Below are positions 1 to 8,041 of a stretch of 32,220 nucleotides of DNA, in pieces. Source of the stretch: Comamonadaceae bacterium (GTDB taxonomy: Bacteria; Pseudomonadota; Gammaproteobacteria; Burkholderiales; Burkholderiaceae_C); NCBI GenBank assembly GCA_947371915.1, contig CANBRM010000018.1, positions 1 through 32,220 on the forward strand, given 5' to 3'. Numbering within the stretch: the stretch's first letter is position 1; every line of letters begins with the position of its first letter. The notes beneath the pieces were generated by a model that saw only the letters and a program-made list of their open reading frames with translations, ran no database searches and was not told where the DNA came from. The position numbers were made by a program, and so were the translations under genes.

Positions 1-542
1 ACCCGACGCGCCTTCATCCCCAAACGCTCGGCATGGCCCACCAAGCCGTCCGCACTGGTTGCAGACCGTGAGGCGATCCAAACTTCTTGCACACCAAGAC
101 CTTCATTAAACGCTTCAAGGTGAGACAGGCCTTGCACACCCGCGCCCACAATCAACAACGGCCCGTCCTTGCGCGGGGCTAACTTTTGCGCAGCCAACAA
201 CGACACTGCCGCAGTACGCCGCGCCGTGACCGTGGGGCCATCCATCAAGGCAACACGTTGACCCGTCGCCACATCAAACACAACGATGTCGCCTTGGATG
301 GTGGGTAAGCCCTGCTGGGCGTTGTGAGCAATGAAGGTGATGAGCTTGGCCATCGCCACACGCGCGTCGGCCGCTGGCATGACAAACAAACTGCCACCCC
401 CATGCAGAGGTTGCACCAGGCGTGCGGGCACATGAACGCTGGGGTCTTGCAGCAGGTGTTCGATTTCGCGGGTTAGCGCGACATACGGCAGTGCGTGGGC
501 CGTGTCTTGGGGGCTGAGGGTTCGCGGTGTGAAAGCAGTCAT
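1..542 (-). CDS. Ornithine cyclodeaminase / mu-crystallin family protein (partial, 3' end outside window)
   Basis: An open frame runs on the minus strand from an ATG at 542 to the window edge, giving about 180 N-terminal residues without a stop. The translation has the family pattern: a dimerisation/substrate part with 'RLVQPLHGGGSLFVMPA', then 'DGPTVTARRTAAVSLLAA', then the Rossmann start 'LLIVGAGVQGLSHLEAF' (GxGxxG) near residue 130. Family members are NAD(P)-dependent and include ornithine cyclodeaminase, alanine dehydrogenase and delta1-piperideine/pyrroline-2-carboxylate reductases. The last group is the most likely in this type of genome, but substrate cannot be read from the sequence. 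The gene is divergent from the SMP-30-like gene, with a 112 bp shared upstream region in which I found no convincing operator. Certain: family. Uncertain: exact reaction and the missing C-terminus. Confidence 0.85.
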   Translation of the reverse strand, partial: MTAFTPRTLSPQDTAHALPYVALTREIEHLLQDPSVHVPARLVQPLHGGGSLFVMPAADARVAMAKLITFIAHNAQQGLPTIQGDIVVFDVATGQRVALMDGPTVTARRTAAVSLLAAQKLAPRKDGPLLIVGAGVQGLSHLEAFNEGLGVQEVWIASRSATSADGLVGHAERLGMKARR

Positions 543-654
543 GCCGCCAAGTTTAGGCTCAGCCGTCCGTGCTGCTGGGCCTAGGGATAGCCCGATTGCG
601 GCTCTGCACACGGACACTACATTGGACTTCATCGTCGAAAAAAAGGTCAGCGCC

Positions 655-1584
655 ATGAAAATTCGAGAGCTCGCCACCGGTTTGCAATTTCCTGAAGGCC
701 CCATCGCCATGGACGATGGGTCTGTGTTGTTGGTCGAAATTGCCCGAGGTACCCTCACACGGGTGACCGCCGACGGACAGGTTCACGTGGTGGCTGATTT
801 AGGCGGCGGCCCCAACGGTGCAGCCATCGGCCCCGATGGTGCGGTGTACGTCTGCAACAACGGTGGCTTTGCTTGGACGAGCACCCCCGGCAACTACTTG
901 CGCCCCATCGGCCAAGCCCACGATTATTCAGGCGGACGCATCGAGCGCGTCAACCTACACACCGGCAAATTTGAGCGAGTGTATGAACAAGTCGATGGCA
1001 TCGGTTTGCGCGGCCCCAACGACTTGGTGTTTGATGCACACGGCGGGTTTTACTTCACCGACCTTGGCAAAGTGCGCGAACACGAGATGGACAGAGGCGG
1101 ACTTTTTTACGCGCAACCCAACGGCTCTGGCATACACGCCGTGGCCAAGCCGGTGATGACGCCCAATGGCATTGCCCTTTCGCCAGATGGCCAAACGCTT
1201 TATTACGCCGAAACCGAGGGCGCTCGGTTGTGGGCCTTCGATGTGACAGCCCCAGGCCAGCTCCGCAAAGACCCGTGGCCCTCCCCCCAAGGCGCACGCA
1301 TGGTGGTCGCCTCGCCGGCCAACCATTGGCAAAGGTTCGACTCGATGGCGGTCGATGCCGAGGGCAATGTGTGCGTGGCAACGCTGATGCACGGCGGCAT
1401 TTCCATCGTCAGCCCAGATGGCCAACACGTGCAGCATGTACCTTTGCCAGACCCGTTCACCACCAACATTTGTTTTGGCGGACCGAACAGGCGAACGGCC
1501 TACATCACCTTGTCTGCCACGGGGCGCTTGGTGGCCATTGACGATTGGCCGACGGCAGGATTGGCGCTGAATTACAACGCCTAG
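655..1584 (+). CDS. SMP-30/gluconolactonase/LRE family protein (sugar lactone hydrolase-like)
   Basis: A 309-residue six-bladed beta-propeller of the SMP-30/gluconolactonase family. These are metal-dependent lactonases that open sugar lactones. Putative metal/active-site residues sit in the expected blade motifs: E14 in 'FPEGPIA', N122 in 'RGPNDLVFD', N171 in 'MTPNGIALSPDG' and D229 in 'RFDSMAVDAEG'. I chose the ATG at 655 rather than the upstream in-frame start at 502. The first 51 residues of the longer form look non-conserved, would overlap the divergent neighbour's coding sequence, and 'AAAAAGGT' precedes 655 as a plausible ribosome site. No signal peptide is visible, so it is probably cytoplasmic. 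It lies near the glucose cluster but is separated from it by the Fic gene, so a role in gluconolactone hydrolysis is only a possibility. Family assignment is strong, substrate unknown. Confidence 0.88.
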   Translation: MKIRELATGLQFPEGPIAMDDGSVLLVEIARGTLTRVTADGQVHVVADLGGGPNGAAIGPDGAVYVCNNGGFAWTSTPGNYLRPIGQAHDYSGGRIERVNLHTGKFERVYEQVDGIGLRGPNDLVFDAHGGFYFTDLGKVREHEMDRGGLFYAQPNGSGIHAVAKPVMTPNGIALSPDGQTLYYAETEGARLWAFDVTAPGQLRKDPWPSPQGARMVVASPANHWQRFDSMAVDAEGNVCVATLMHGGISIVSPDGQHVQHVPLPDPFTTNICFGGPNRRTAYITLSATGRLVAIDDWPTAGLALNYNA

Positions 1585-1615
1585 AAGAAGTACCTTTGAT
1601 ATGCACTCCGCTGAC

Positions 1616-2764
1616 TTATTGACTAAGCAATTGAATGTATGCCGCATAGCTGAATGTGCGGTTCTTTTTTTGGCCTGTCAGCTCGCTCAAAATGCCTAAC
1701 TCTTCCAATAGTTTGATCGCTGTATTCGCCGTTGGAAATGTGGTCTGCACTGCCTCGCACGCTCGATCCACCGAGAGACGTGGCATGGTGGGCAGCAGTT
1801 CAAATAAGCGGTAACTGACGGCATTGGCTTTGGGATGCGCTAATAAACGCCGGCGGTCATTGGCGACTAAACTGGCCAGTGCCACCACGGCGCGCTCTGA
1901 CTGTGCGGCGGCGTTTTGCACCGCTTCCAGGAAAAACTGCACCCATCCCTCCCAATCCCCCTCTGTACGGATGGCCGACAAACGACGGTAATACTCCGAC
2001 TGGTGCTGCTTGATGTAGCCACTCAAGTACATCAACGGCTCAGGCAGCAACTGCCAATGCTCCAACAAAGAGGCAATTAACAAACGTCCAATACGGCCAT
2101 TGCCATCGAGGTATGGGTGAATTGTTTCAAACTGCGCATGCACCAAAGCCACGCGCACCAAGGCGGGCAAATCTGATTGCTCAGCATGAATAAAACGCTC
2201 CAGATCGGTCAACAAAGCGGGCACTTGATCAGCAGGGGGCGGCACAAACACAGCATTGCCCGGCCGAGTGCCGCCAATCCAGTTTTGCGACCTCCGCAGC
2301 TCACCCGGCTGTTTGCCTGAACCGCGAGCGCTATCCAGCAAGCGGCGATGCGCCTCACTGAGCAGCCGCACACTGATGGGCAAACCTTGCGGACTTCGCA
2401 ACTGAGCTTGCACCCACTGAAACGCCTGCAAGTAGTTGGTCACCTCTTCCACGTCGTCAGTGTTACTGATGGCAAGTCCGGCCTCGTCGTCAAACAAATC
2501 GACCAAGGTGGCCTGCGTGCCCTCGATTTGCGAAGTCATCAATGCCTCTTGACGAATGGCGCTGTAAAGCAACCAGTCCACAGACGGCACCAGTCCAGCA
2601 ACCGCTGACAGGCGCTGCAAAGCCATGACCGCCGCATCATTGTGGGTACGCCAAACGGAATCCGCCAGCACCGGCTCTGCGGGTGGAAGTGCATGCGGAA
2701 CAAACGCACGCACAGCCTCGCCCAGGGTTGTAGATAATGCATAAGCACCAGTGATGCGCGTCAT
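1616..2764 (-). CDS. Fic family protein (class II, putative AMP transferase) with C-terminal winged helix
   Basis: A 382-residue Fic protein. Such enzymes usually transfer AMP from ATP to hydroxyl groups of target proteins. The catalytic loop is 'HPYLDGNGRIGR' at residues 216-227, matching HxFx(D/E)GNGRxxR with catalytic H216; Tyr replaces the usual Phe. An N-terminal inhibitory helix carries 'TSQIEG' (residues 77-82), matching (S/T)xxxE(G/N) with inhibitory Glu81. This places it in class II, where the inhibitor is N-terminal in the same chain. The C-terminus (about 310-382) looks like a winged helix, with 'AIKLLEELGILSEL' as a typical recognition-helix region. I chose the ATG at 2764; a TTG at 2821 in the same frame is better explained as a -35 element. 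No antitoxin-like gene is adjacent. Targets are unknown. The gene stands alone, convergent with the SMP-30-like gene. Confidence 0.9.
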   Translation of the reverse strand: MTRITGAYALSTTLGEAVRAFVPHALPPAEPVLADSVWRTHNDAAVMALQRLSAVAGLVPSVDWLLYSAIRQEALMTSQIEGTQATLVDLFDDEAGLAISNTDDVEEVTNYLQAFQWVQAQLRSPQGLPISVRLLSEAHRRLLDSARGSGKQPGELRRSQNWIGGTRPGNAVFVPPPADQVPALLTDLERFIHAEQSDLPALVRVALVHAQFETIHPYLDGNGRIGRLLIASLLEHWQLLPEPLMYLSGYIKQHQSEYYRRLSAIRTEGDWEGWVQFFLEAVQNAAAQSERAVVALASLVANDRRRLLAHPKANAVSYRLFELLPTMPRLSVDRACEAVQTTFPTANTAIKLLEELGILSELTGQKKNRTFSYAAYIQLLSQ

Positions 2765-2775
2765 AAATGTAATTT

Positions 2776-2842
2776 TTAAATCCGGATTAAATATATTAAA
2801 GAATTCTTTAATACGAGTCAATCATTTTAAAGTTGGCTTTAA
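2776..2842. promoter_or_regulatory. Operator array: TTAAAG-N4-CTTTAA inverted repeats over the Fic promoter
   Basis: Two perfect copies of TTAAAG-N4-CTTTAA lie at 2796-2811 (spacer AATT, extendable to a 20 bp palindrome at 2794-2813) and 2827-2842 (spacer TTGG), 31 bp apart centre to centre. A third, degenerate copy, TTAAAT-CCGG-ATTAAA at 2776-2791, matches 9 of 12 arm positions and is centred 20 bp from the first. They fall upstream of the -35, between -35 and -10, and at the predicted start site. This looks like a repressor array. The binding protein is unknown; autoregulation through the Fic protein's winged helix is one possibility. Confidence 0.55.
2793..2821 (-). promoter_or_regulatory. 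Putative sigma-70 promoter of the Fic gene
   Basis: Read on the minus strand, TTGACT (2821-2816, five of six to the -35 consensus) is followed after exactly 17 bp by TAATAT (2798-2793, four of six to the -10 consensus). The predicted transcript would start near 2786, giving a leader of about 22 nt before the ATG at 2764. The spacer is almost filled by a perfect palindrome, which is a classic repressor position. No transcript data are available here. Confidence 0.55.
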
Positions 2843-2892
2843 TTAGATCGGGCATGGCGTTCACAAAGCATATAGATATTGCAGCCAACTAA

Positions 2893-2960
2893 GTAACCAA
2901 GTTACCTATTTATGGGGATTTACCCGTAAAATCCTTGCATACATCGTGAAACTAAGTTAC
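2893..2960 (+). promoter_or_regulatory. Two HexR-like operators upstream of hexR
   Basis: Box A is GTAAC-CAA-GTTAC (2893-2905), a perfect 5-3-5 inverted repeat. Box B is GAAAC-TAA-GTTAC (2948-2960), the same layout with one arm mismatch. Both resemble the HexR site known from gammaproteobacteria, TGTAATTAAATTACA: with one flanking base each side, box B matches 12 of 15 and box A 10 of 15. The boxes are 55 bp apart, roughly five helical turns, and box B ends only 4 bp before the hexR ATG. Promoter hexamers are not clear: TAAAAT at 2927-2932 could be a -10, or TTGCAT/TACATT (17 bp spacer) could drive a near-leaderless message. Autoregulation of the hexR-zwf-pgl-edd operon is inferred. Confidence 0.6.
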
Positions 2961-2964
2961 ATTC

Positions 2965-3819
2965 ATGGCTATGCTGGATCGCATCAAATCGACGCTCGCC
3001 TCCTTAGCCCCTGCCGAACAACGTGTGGGTAAGTTGCTGTTGAGCGACCCGCGCACGTTTGCGGGCTTGCCCGTGGTGGAGTTGGCAGAGCGTGCACAGG
3101 TTAGCAAGCCCACGGTGGTGCGGTTTTGCCGCAGCGTGGGCTACGAAGGCCTGAGCGATTTCAAACTCAAACTCGCAGGCAGCATCAGCGAGGGTGTGCC
3201 CTTCATCCACCGCAACGTGGGCACGGCAGACACCACAGGCGATGTGTTGGTCAAAGTCATCGACAACACGGTGGCTGCATTTTTGAAGTACCGCAACGAC
3301 GCCTCTACCGCCGCCATCGACAAAGCGGTGGACGCCATCGCATTGGCCCACGCCAACAAAAACCGCTTGGAGTTTTTTGGCGTTGGTAACTCGGGCATCG
3401 TGGCGCAAGACGCGCAACATAAATTTTTCAGGCTGGGTTTTCACACCATCGCGCACAGCGATGGGCATTTGCAAATCATGAGCGCCTCGTTGCTCGGCCC
3501 CGGCGATTGCTTGGTAGTCGTGTCCAACTCAGGCCGCACCCGTGACTTGCAAGACGCGTGTGAAATTGCCCGCAAAAACGGCGCGACCACCGTGGTCATC
3601 ACCGCCTCGGGCTCGCCCTTGGCCAGCGCCGGACACATTCACCTCGCGGCCGATCATCCCGAGAGTTACGAACGCTTTAGCCCCATGGTGTCGCGCTTGC
3701 TGCACCTGATGATCATCGACGTGTTGGCCACCTCAGTGGCGCTGCGCATTGGCAGTGCGCAGCTGCAGCCTTTGCTGCGCAACATGAAACAAAACCTCTT
3801 GAACAAACGTTACTCATGA
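2965..3819 (+). CDS. hexR: HexR, MurR/RpiR-family transcriptional regulator of glucose catabolism
   Basis: A 284-residue RpiR-type regulator. The N-terminal helix-turn-helix domain (about 1-77) includes 'LAERAQVSKPTVVRFCRSVG' near residues 40-59. A SIS phosphosugar-binding domain follows (about 125-255), with 'FGVGNSGIVAQDAQHKFFRL' and 'VVVSNSGRTRDLQDA'. In characterised proteobacteria HexR represses zwf and edd-type genes and is released by 2-keto-3-deoxy-6-phosphogluconate. That role is strongly supported by its being the first gene of the operon: its TGA overlaps the zwf ATG in an ATGA junction. Two HexR-like boxes lie just upstream. No clear Shine-Dalgarno precedes the ATG at 2965; a second in-frame ATG at 2971 is an alternative start. 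The effector and regulon in this organism are inferred from the family. Confidence 0.92.
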   Translation: MAMLDRIKSTLASLAPAEQRVGKLLLSDPRTFAGLPVVELAERAQVSKPTVVRFCRSVGYEGLSDFKLKLAGSISEGVPFIHRNVGTADTTGDVLVKVIDNTVAAFLKYRNDASTAAIDKAVDAIALAHANKNRLEFFGVGNSGIVAQDAQHKFFRLGFHTIAHSDGHLQIMSASLLGPGDCLVVVSNSGRTRDLQDACEIARKNGATTVVITASGSPLASAGHIHLAADHPESYERFSPMVSRLLHLMIIDVLATSVALRIGSAQLQPLLRNMKQNLLNKRYS

Positions 3820-5282
3820 ACACGACCCCCACTGAAACAGGCGCTCTCGACATCGTGATTTTTGGCGGTGCGGGCGACTTGTCGTTTCGCAAACTCTTGC
3901 CTGCGCTGTACATGGCGCATTTGCACAGCCGACTGTCCCCCGGCACCCGCATCGTGGCGGTGGGGCGGCAGAACTGGTCACGCGAGGAGTACCTCGCATT
4001 CATCGACAAGCACTCGCCCCAGTTCATCGAAAAAAATGCATTCACGCCCGATGACTGGAAACGCTTCATGGACCGCTTGGTGTATGTGGGCCTCGATGTC
4101 ACCGCCGCCAGCGACTACGCCAAACTCAAAGCCGTGTGTGAGCAACCGATGGTGCGTGTGTTTTATCTGGCCACCGCGCCCAGCTTGTTCACACAAATTT
4201 GCGCCAACTTGTCGGCCGCCGGTTTGGTGGATGCACAGTCACGCGTGGTGCTGGAAAAGCCGTTGGGCACCGACCTCGCCTCGGCCCGCGCCATCAACAC
4301 CGATGTGGCCCGCTACTTTGAAGAACAGCAGATTTACCGCATCGACCACTACCTGGGCAAAGAGACGGTGCAAAACCTGATGGTGCTGCGTTTTGGCAAC
4401 GCCATTTTTGAGCCCCTGTGGCGTGCGCCCTACATCAAGAGCGTGCAAATCACCGTGGCCGAAAGTGTGGGCGTGGGCAGCCGAGCTGGTTTCTACGACG
4501 GCGCGGGTGCCATGCGCGACATGGTGCAAAACCACTTGCTGCAACTGCTGTGCATCGTGGCCATGGAGCCCCCGATCTCGTTGGGTGCTGACGATGTGCG
4601 CGACGAAAAACTCAAAGTCTTGCGCTCGCTGCGCAAGATGGATTTGGCCGACATCAAGCGCGACACCGTGCGTGGCCAATACACCGCAGGTGCCTCGGAA
4701 GGTGCCGCCGTCAAAGGCTATTTGCAAGAAGATAACGTGCCTGCAGGCAGCCGCACAGAGACCTTTGTGGCCTTGCGCGCACAAATCAACAACGCGCGTT
4801 GGGCCAATGTGCCCTTCTTCTTGCGCACGGGCAAGCGCATGCAAAAGCGCCAGTCCGAAATCATCATCGAGTTCGCCGATCAGCCCTTCTCTATTTTTGG
4901 CACCACGGCGCACCACGAACCCAACCGCCTCATCATCAGCTTGCAACCTGAAGAGTCGATTCAGTTGGAGATGATGGTCAAAGAACCGGGCACGGGCATG
5001 TCGCTGCACCCCGTCAAACTGGGCCTCGATTTGCAGCAGTCGTCAGACAAGCGCCGTGCCGAAGCGTACGAGCGTTTGTTGATGGACGTCATCAAAGGCC
5101 GCCTCACACACTTCATGCGCCGCGACGAATTGGAAGCAGCATGGATGTGGGTCGAACCCATCCTGGACGGCTGGCAAGCCTTGGACGACAAGCCCCGCAA
5201 TTACTCAGCGGGCAGCTGGGGCCCTGCCGCATCGTCGGCGCTGATGGCGCGCGAAGACCTGTCTTGGTTTGAGGAAGTCTGA
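3816..5282 (+). CDS. zwf: Glucose-6-phosphate 1-dehydrogenase
   Basis: A 488-residue cytoplasmic enzyme oxidising glucose-6-phosphate to 6-phosphogluconolactone with NAD(P)+, the first committed step toward the Entner-Doudoroff and pentose phosphate routes. The N-terminal coenzyme-binding loop reads 'IFGGAGDLSFRKLLPAL' (about 15-31). The substrate signature 'RIDHYLGKE' gives D177, H178 and K182, and 'QNHLLQ' gives H240. These fall at the same numbers as catalytic residues known in the Leuconostoc enzyme. Length is normal for the family. The gene starts inside the hexR stop (ATGA) and ends in TGATG shared with pgl, so translation of the three is likely coupled. Expected to be under HexR control. 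Confidence 0.97.
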   Translation: MNTTPTETGALDIVIFGGAGDLSFRKLLPALYMAHLHSRLSPGTRIVAVGRQNWSREEYLAFIDKHSPQFIEKNAFTPDDWKRFMDRLVYVGLDVTAASDYAKLKAVCEQPMVRVFYLATAPSLFTQICANLSAAGLVDAQSRVVLEKPLGTDLASARAINTDVARYFEEQQIYRIDHYLGKETVQNLMVLRFGNAIFEPLWRAPYIKSVQITVAESVGVGSRAGFYDGAGAMRDMVQNHLLQLLCIVAMEPPISLGADDVRDEKLKVLRSLRKMDLADIKRDTVRGQYTAGASEGAAVKGYLQEDNVPAGSRTETFVALRAQINNARWANVPFFLRTGKRMQKRQSEIIIEFADQPFSIFGTTAHHEPNRLIISLQPEESIQLEMMVKEPGTGMSLHPVKLGLDLQQSSDKRRAEAYERLLMDVIKGRLTHFMRRDELEAAWMWVEPILDGWQALDDKPRNYSAGSWGPAASSALMAREDLSWFEEV

Positions 5283-6106
5283 TGTCAGCAGCAGCCTCGC
5301 TGAACAGCTCAACGCCCCTGCCCTTTTGGCAAGATCAAACGCTGCCGCAAGTCACGGTGAAGCCAGTCGCCACGGACGCGCTCAATGCGCGCTTGGCCCA
5401 AGACATTGCACAACGCCTGAACGCCGCGATCAGCGCGCGCGGCGTTGCCGTGCTCAGCGTGTCGGGCGGCAAATCGCCCATTGCCTTGTTTGAAGCCTTG
5501 CGCGCGCAAGCCGTGGATTGGGCCAAGGTGCGCGTCACCTTGGTGGACGAGCGCTGTGTGCCCAACACCCACCCCGACAGCAACGCCCTGCTGGTGCAAA
5601 CCCACTTGCTGCAAGGCTTGGCCGCACAGGCGCAATTTGTGCCAATGGTGAGCGCAGCCACCACCGACACACTCGAACCCAAAGCAAGCGACGTACCCAA
5701 CATCACACACGTGCCGCTGTTGTCGCCCGTGGTGCAAGCCAAAGTAGCTGGCATTGCGTTGGTCGCCGCAAGCATCGCCGATGTGCTGGTGCTGGGCATG
5801 GGCACCGATGGTCACACCGCCTCGCTGTTCCCCGACGCGCCGAATTTGCAAGACGCCTTAGACCTCCGCAACACCCAGGCCTGCGTGGCGATTGAGCTGA
5901 CCCATCCACCGGCCAACGCCCCCTATGCGCGTGTGACACAAACCCTCGCCCAGATCCTCAGTGCGCGCCACATCGTGCTGCCGCTCAGCGGTGCCGACAA
6001 ACGCAACACCTTGCAACAGGCGTGGGTCAAAACTGATGCGCGCTACCCCGTGTCTTACGTGTTGCACCAAACACAAACCCCCGTCGCACTTTGGCTGACC
6101 CCATGA
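5282..6106 (+). CDS. pgl: 6-phosphogluconolactonase (DevB type)
   Basis: A 274-residue protein of the glucosamine/galactosamine-6-phosphate isomerase fold. It hydrolyses 6-phosphogluconolactone, made by the gene upstream, to 6-phosphogluconate. Diagnostic motifs are '[15 protein letters not shown]' (phosphate-binding loop, near 58-72, with Lys where many homologues have Ser), '[10 protein letters not shown]' (near 85-94) and '[18 protein letters not shown]' (near 165-182), which contains the catalytic His. The first 25 or so residues are a variable extension; the length is slightly above the usual 230-260. The ATG overlaps the zwf stop by one base, and the pgl TGA overlaps the edd ATG (ATGA). 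This DevB-type enzyme is unrelated in fold to the SMP-30-like lactonase at 655-1584. Confidence 0.95.
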   Translation: MSAAASLNSSTPLPFWQDQTLPQVTVKPVATDALNARLAQDIAQRLNAAISARGVAVLSVSGGKSPIALFEALRAQAVDWAKVRVTLVDERCVPNTHPDSNALLVQTHLLQGLAAQAQFVPMVSAATTDTLEPKASDVPNITHVPLLSPVVQAKVAGIALVAASIADVLVLGMGTDGHTASLFPDAPNLQDALDLRNTQACVAIELTHPPANAPYARVTQTLAQILSARHIVLPLSGADKRNTLQQAWVKTDARYPVSYVLHQTQTPVALWLTP

Positions 6107-7947
6107 CCACACCTACACCCTCGCCCGTTTCCCTGCACGCCACGTTGGCGGCCGTCACCTCGCGCATCGAGCAGCGCAGCGTGGCGTCACGCCAAGCCTA
6201 TTTGGACGTGCTGGCCAAAGCCAAAAAGCCCGGCCCTTACCGCGGCGGCATGGGTTGTGCCAACGCGGCCCACGCCTATGCGGCCATGCCCGCCAACGAC
6301 AAGTTGGTGCTGCGTCAAGAACGCCAGCCCAACGTAGGCGTGATCACCGCATACAACGACATGCTTTCGGCCCACCAGCCCTATGAGCACTATCCCGAGA
6401 AAATCCGTGCCGCCGCACGCGCTGCCGGTGCCACCGCGCAAGTGGCAGGTGGCGTGCCCGCCATGTGCGACGGCGTCACCCAAGGCGAAGACGGCATGGA
6501 GTTGTCGCTGTTCTCGCGCGATGTGATCGCCTTGGCCACCGCCGTGGGTTTGTCGCACAACGTGTTTGATGCCGCCATGTTTTTGGGCGTGTGCGACAAG
6601 ATCGTGCCCGGCCTCTTCATGGGCGCCTTGCAGTTTGGCCATTTGCCTGCGGTGTTTGTACCCGCAGGCCCCATGACTTCGGGCTTGTCGAACGACGAAA
6701 AATCCAAAGTGCGTCAGCAATACGCCCAAGGCTTGGTTGACCGCGAAACCCTGCTCGAAGCCGAACAAGCGGCCTACCACGGCGCTGGCACCTGCACGTT
6801 TTACGGCACGGCCAACTCCAACCAAATGCTGATGGAGATCATGGGCCTGCACCTGCCCGGCTCGTCCTTTGTGAACCCAGGCACGCCGCTGCGCGAGGCG
6901 CTCACCGTCGCCGCCGTGCAACGGGCCGTGACGCTGTCGCAAGACAAAGAGACGGGCATGGGCTACCAAATCAACGCCAAAGTGGTGGTGAACGGCATCG
7001 TCGGTTTGCTGGCCACAGGCGGCTCGACCAACCACACCATGCACTTGATCGCCATGGCCCGCGCGGCAGGCCTCATCGTCAACTGGGACGATTTTTCGGA
7101 CCTCTCCGGCGTGGTGCCTTTGCTCGCCCGCGTTTACCCCAACGGCAGCGCCGATGTGAACCACTTCCAAGCCGCAGGCGGCATGGGCTACCTCATCAGC
7201 CAGTTGCTGAGTGCGGGCTTGTTGCACAACGATGTCCAAACCATCATGGGCCACGGCTTGCATCGCTATACCGTGGAGCCTTGGCTCAACGATGGTCAAT
7301 TGGCTTGGCGAGATGTGCCTGTGCAATCCGCCGACGAAGCCGTGTTGCGCCCCTACAGCCAGCCTTTCAGCGCCGATGGCGGTTTGCGTTTGATGCAAGG
7401 TAACTTGGGCCGTGCGGTGGTGAAAGTCTCGGCCGTGAAGCCTGAGCATCGCCAAGTGCGCGCCGCCGCCGTGGTGGTGAGCGACCAAAAAGAATTGGCC
7501 CAACTCTTCAATGAGGGCAAGTTGGAACGTGACTTTGTGGCCGTGGTGCGCAACCAAGGCCCGCAAGCCAACGGCATGCCCGAGTTGCACAAACTCACGC
7601 CGCTACTGGGCGTCTTGCAAGACAAAGGGTTCAAAGTAGCCTTGGTCACCGACGGCCGCATGTCGGGCGCGTCGGGCAAAGTGCCCGCCGCCATTCACCT
7701 CAGCCCCGAAGCGATGAACGGCGGCAACATTGCCAAGGTACAAAACGGCGACATCATCAGCCTCGACTGCGATGCGCAAACGCTAACCCTCGAAGTCAGC
7801 GACGCTGAACTGTCCGCCCGCACCGCCGTCATGCCTGACCTGTCGGCCTATCAACGTGGCACAGGCCGCGACCTCTTTGCCCTGTTCCGCGACAACGCGG
7901 CGCACGCCGAAGACGGCGCATCGCCTTTGTTGGCGCACGTCGCTTAA
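6103..7947 (+). CDS. edd: Phosphogluconate dehydratase
   Basis: A 614-residue IlvD/Edd-family dehydratase that converts 6-phosphogluconate to 2-keto-3-deoxy-6-phosphogluconate (KDPG). It is the defining first step of the Entner-Doudoroff pathway and depends on an oxygen-sensitive [4Fe-4S] cluster. Likely cluster or active-site cysteines are C122 in '[10 protein letters not shown]', C164 in 'GVCDKIVPG' and C231 in '[12 protein letters not shown]'. The C-terminal '[20 protein letters not shown]' is the second family signature. The ATG at 6103 is preferred over an in-frame TTG at 6091 because it forms the same ATGA stop/start overlap seen at hexR-zwf. Length matches the family (about 600). Expected to be repressed by HexR through the operon promoter. 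Confidence 0.96.
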   Translation: MTTPTPSPVSLHATLAAVTSRIEQRSVASRQAYLDVLAKAKKPGPYRGGMGCANAAHAYAAMPANDKLVLRQERQPNVGVITAYNDMLSAHQPYEHYPEKIRAAARAAGATAQVAGGVPAMCDGVTQGEDGMELSLFSRDVIALATAVGLSHNVFDAAMFLGVCDKIVPGLFMGALQFGHLPAVFVPAGPMTSGLSNDEKSKVRQQYAQGLVDRETLLEAEQAAYHGAGTCTFYGTANSNQMLMEIMGLHLPGSSFVNPGTPLREALTVAAVQRAVTLSQDKETGMGYQINAKVVVNGIVGLLATGGSTNHTMHLIAMARAAGLIVNWDDFSDLSGVVPLLARVYPNGSADVNHFQAAGGMGYLISQLLSAGLLHNDVQTIMGHGLHRYTVEPWLNDGQLAWRDVPVQSADEAVLRPYSQPFSADGGLRLMQGNLGRAVVKVSAVKPEHRQVRAAAVVVSDQKELAQLFNEGKLERDFVAVVRNQGPQANGMPELHKLTPLLGVLQDKGFKVALVTDGRMSGASGKVPAAIHLSPEAMNGGNIAKVQNGDIISLDCDAQTLTLEVSDAELSARTAVMPDLSAYQRGTGRDLFALFRDNAAHAEDGASPLLAHVA

Positions 7948-8041
7948 AGCGCGGCATCAGACGCTTTCTAAGCCAACCGCTCACCCTCCATTTACCCATC
8001 AGCCAAACGATTCAAACGTTCAACTGCTTCGCACCCAAGCC

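Noticed and set aside
502-654. N-terminal extension of the SMP-30-like protein
   Set aside because: It would overlap the divergent gene, has no family similarity, and a better ribosome site precedes 655.
2794-2813. The 20 bp palindrome upstream of the Fic gene as a terminator
   Set aside because: It is AT-only apart from two G/C pairs, has no T tract after a stable stem, and lies between promoter hexamers rather than after a gene.
2765-2821. TTG start at 2821 giving a Fic protein 19 residues longer
   Set aside because: The TTG is the first half of a good -35 element with a correctly spaced -10, and the extra residues are encoded by operator DNA. The ATG at 2764 is adequate.
6187-7590. A 467-codon open frame antisense to edd
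   Set aside because: It mirrors the codon pattern of a GC-rich gene, is rich in His, Gln and Gly, has no recognisable domain, and lies fully within a confident edd gene.
7856-8041. Eda frame extended 62 codons back into edd
   Set aside because: The residues do not resemble any aldolase. From 8042 the catalytic residues align at E. coli numbering.
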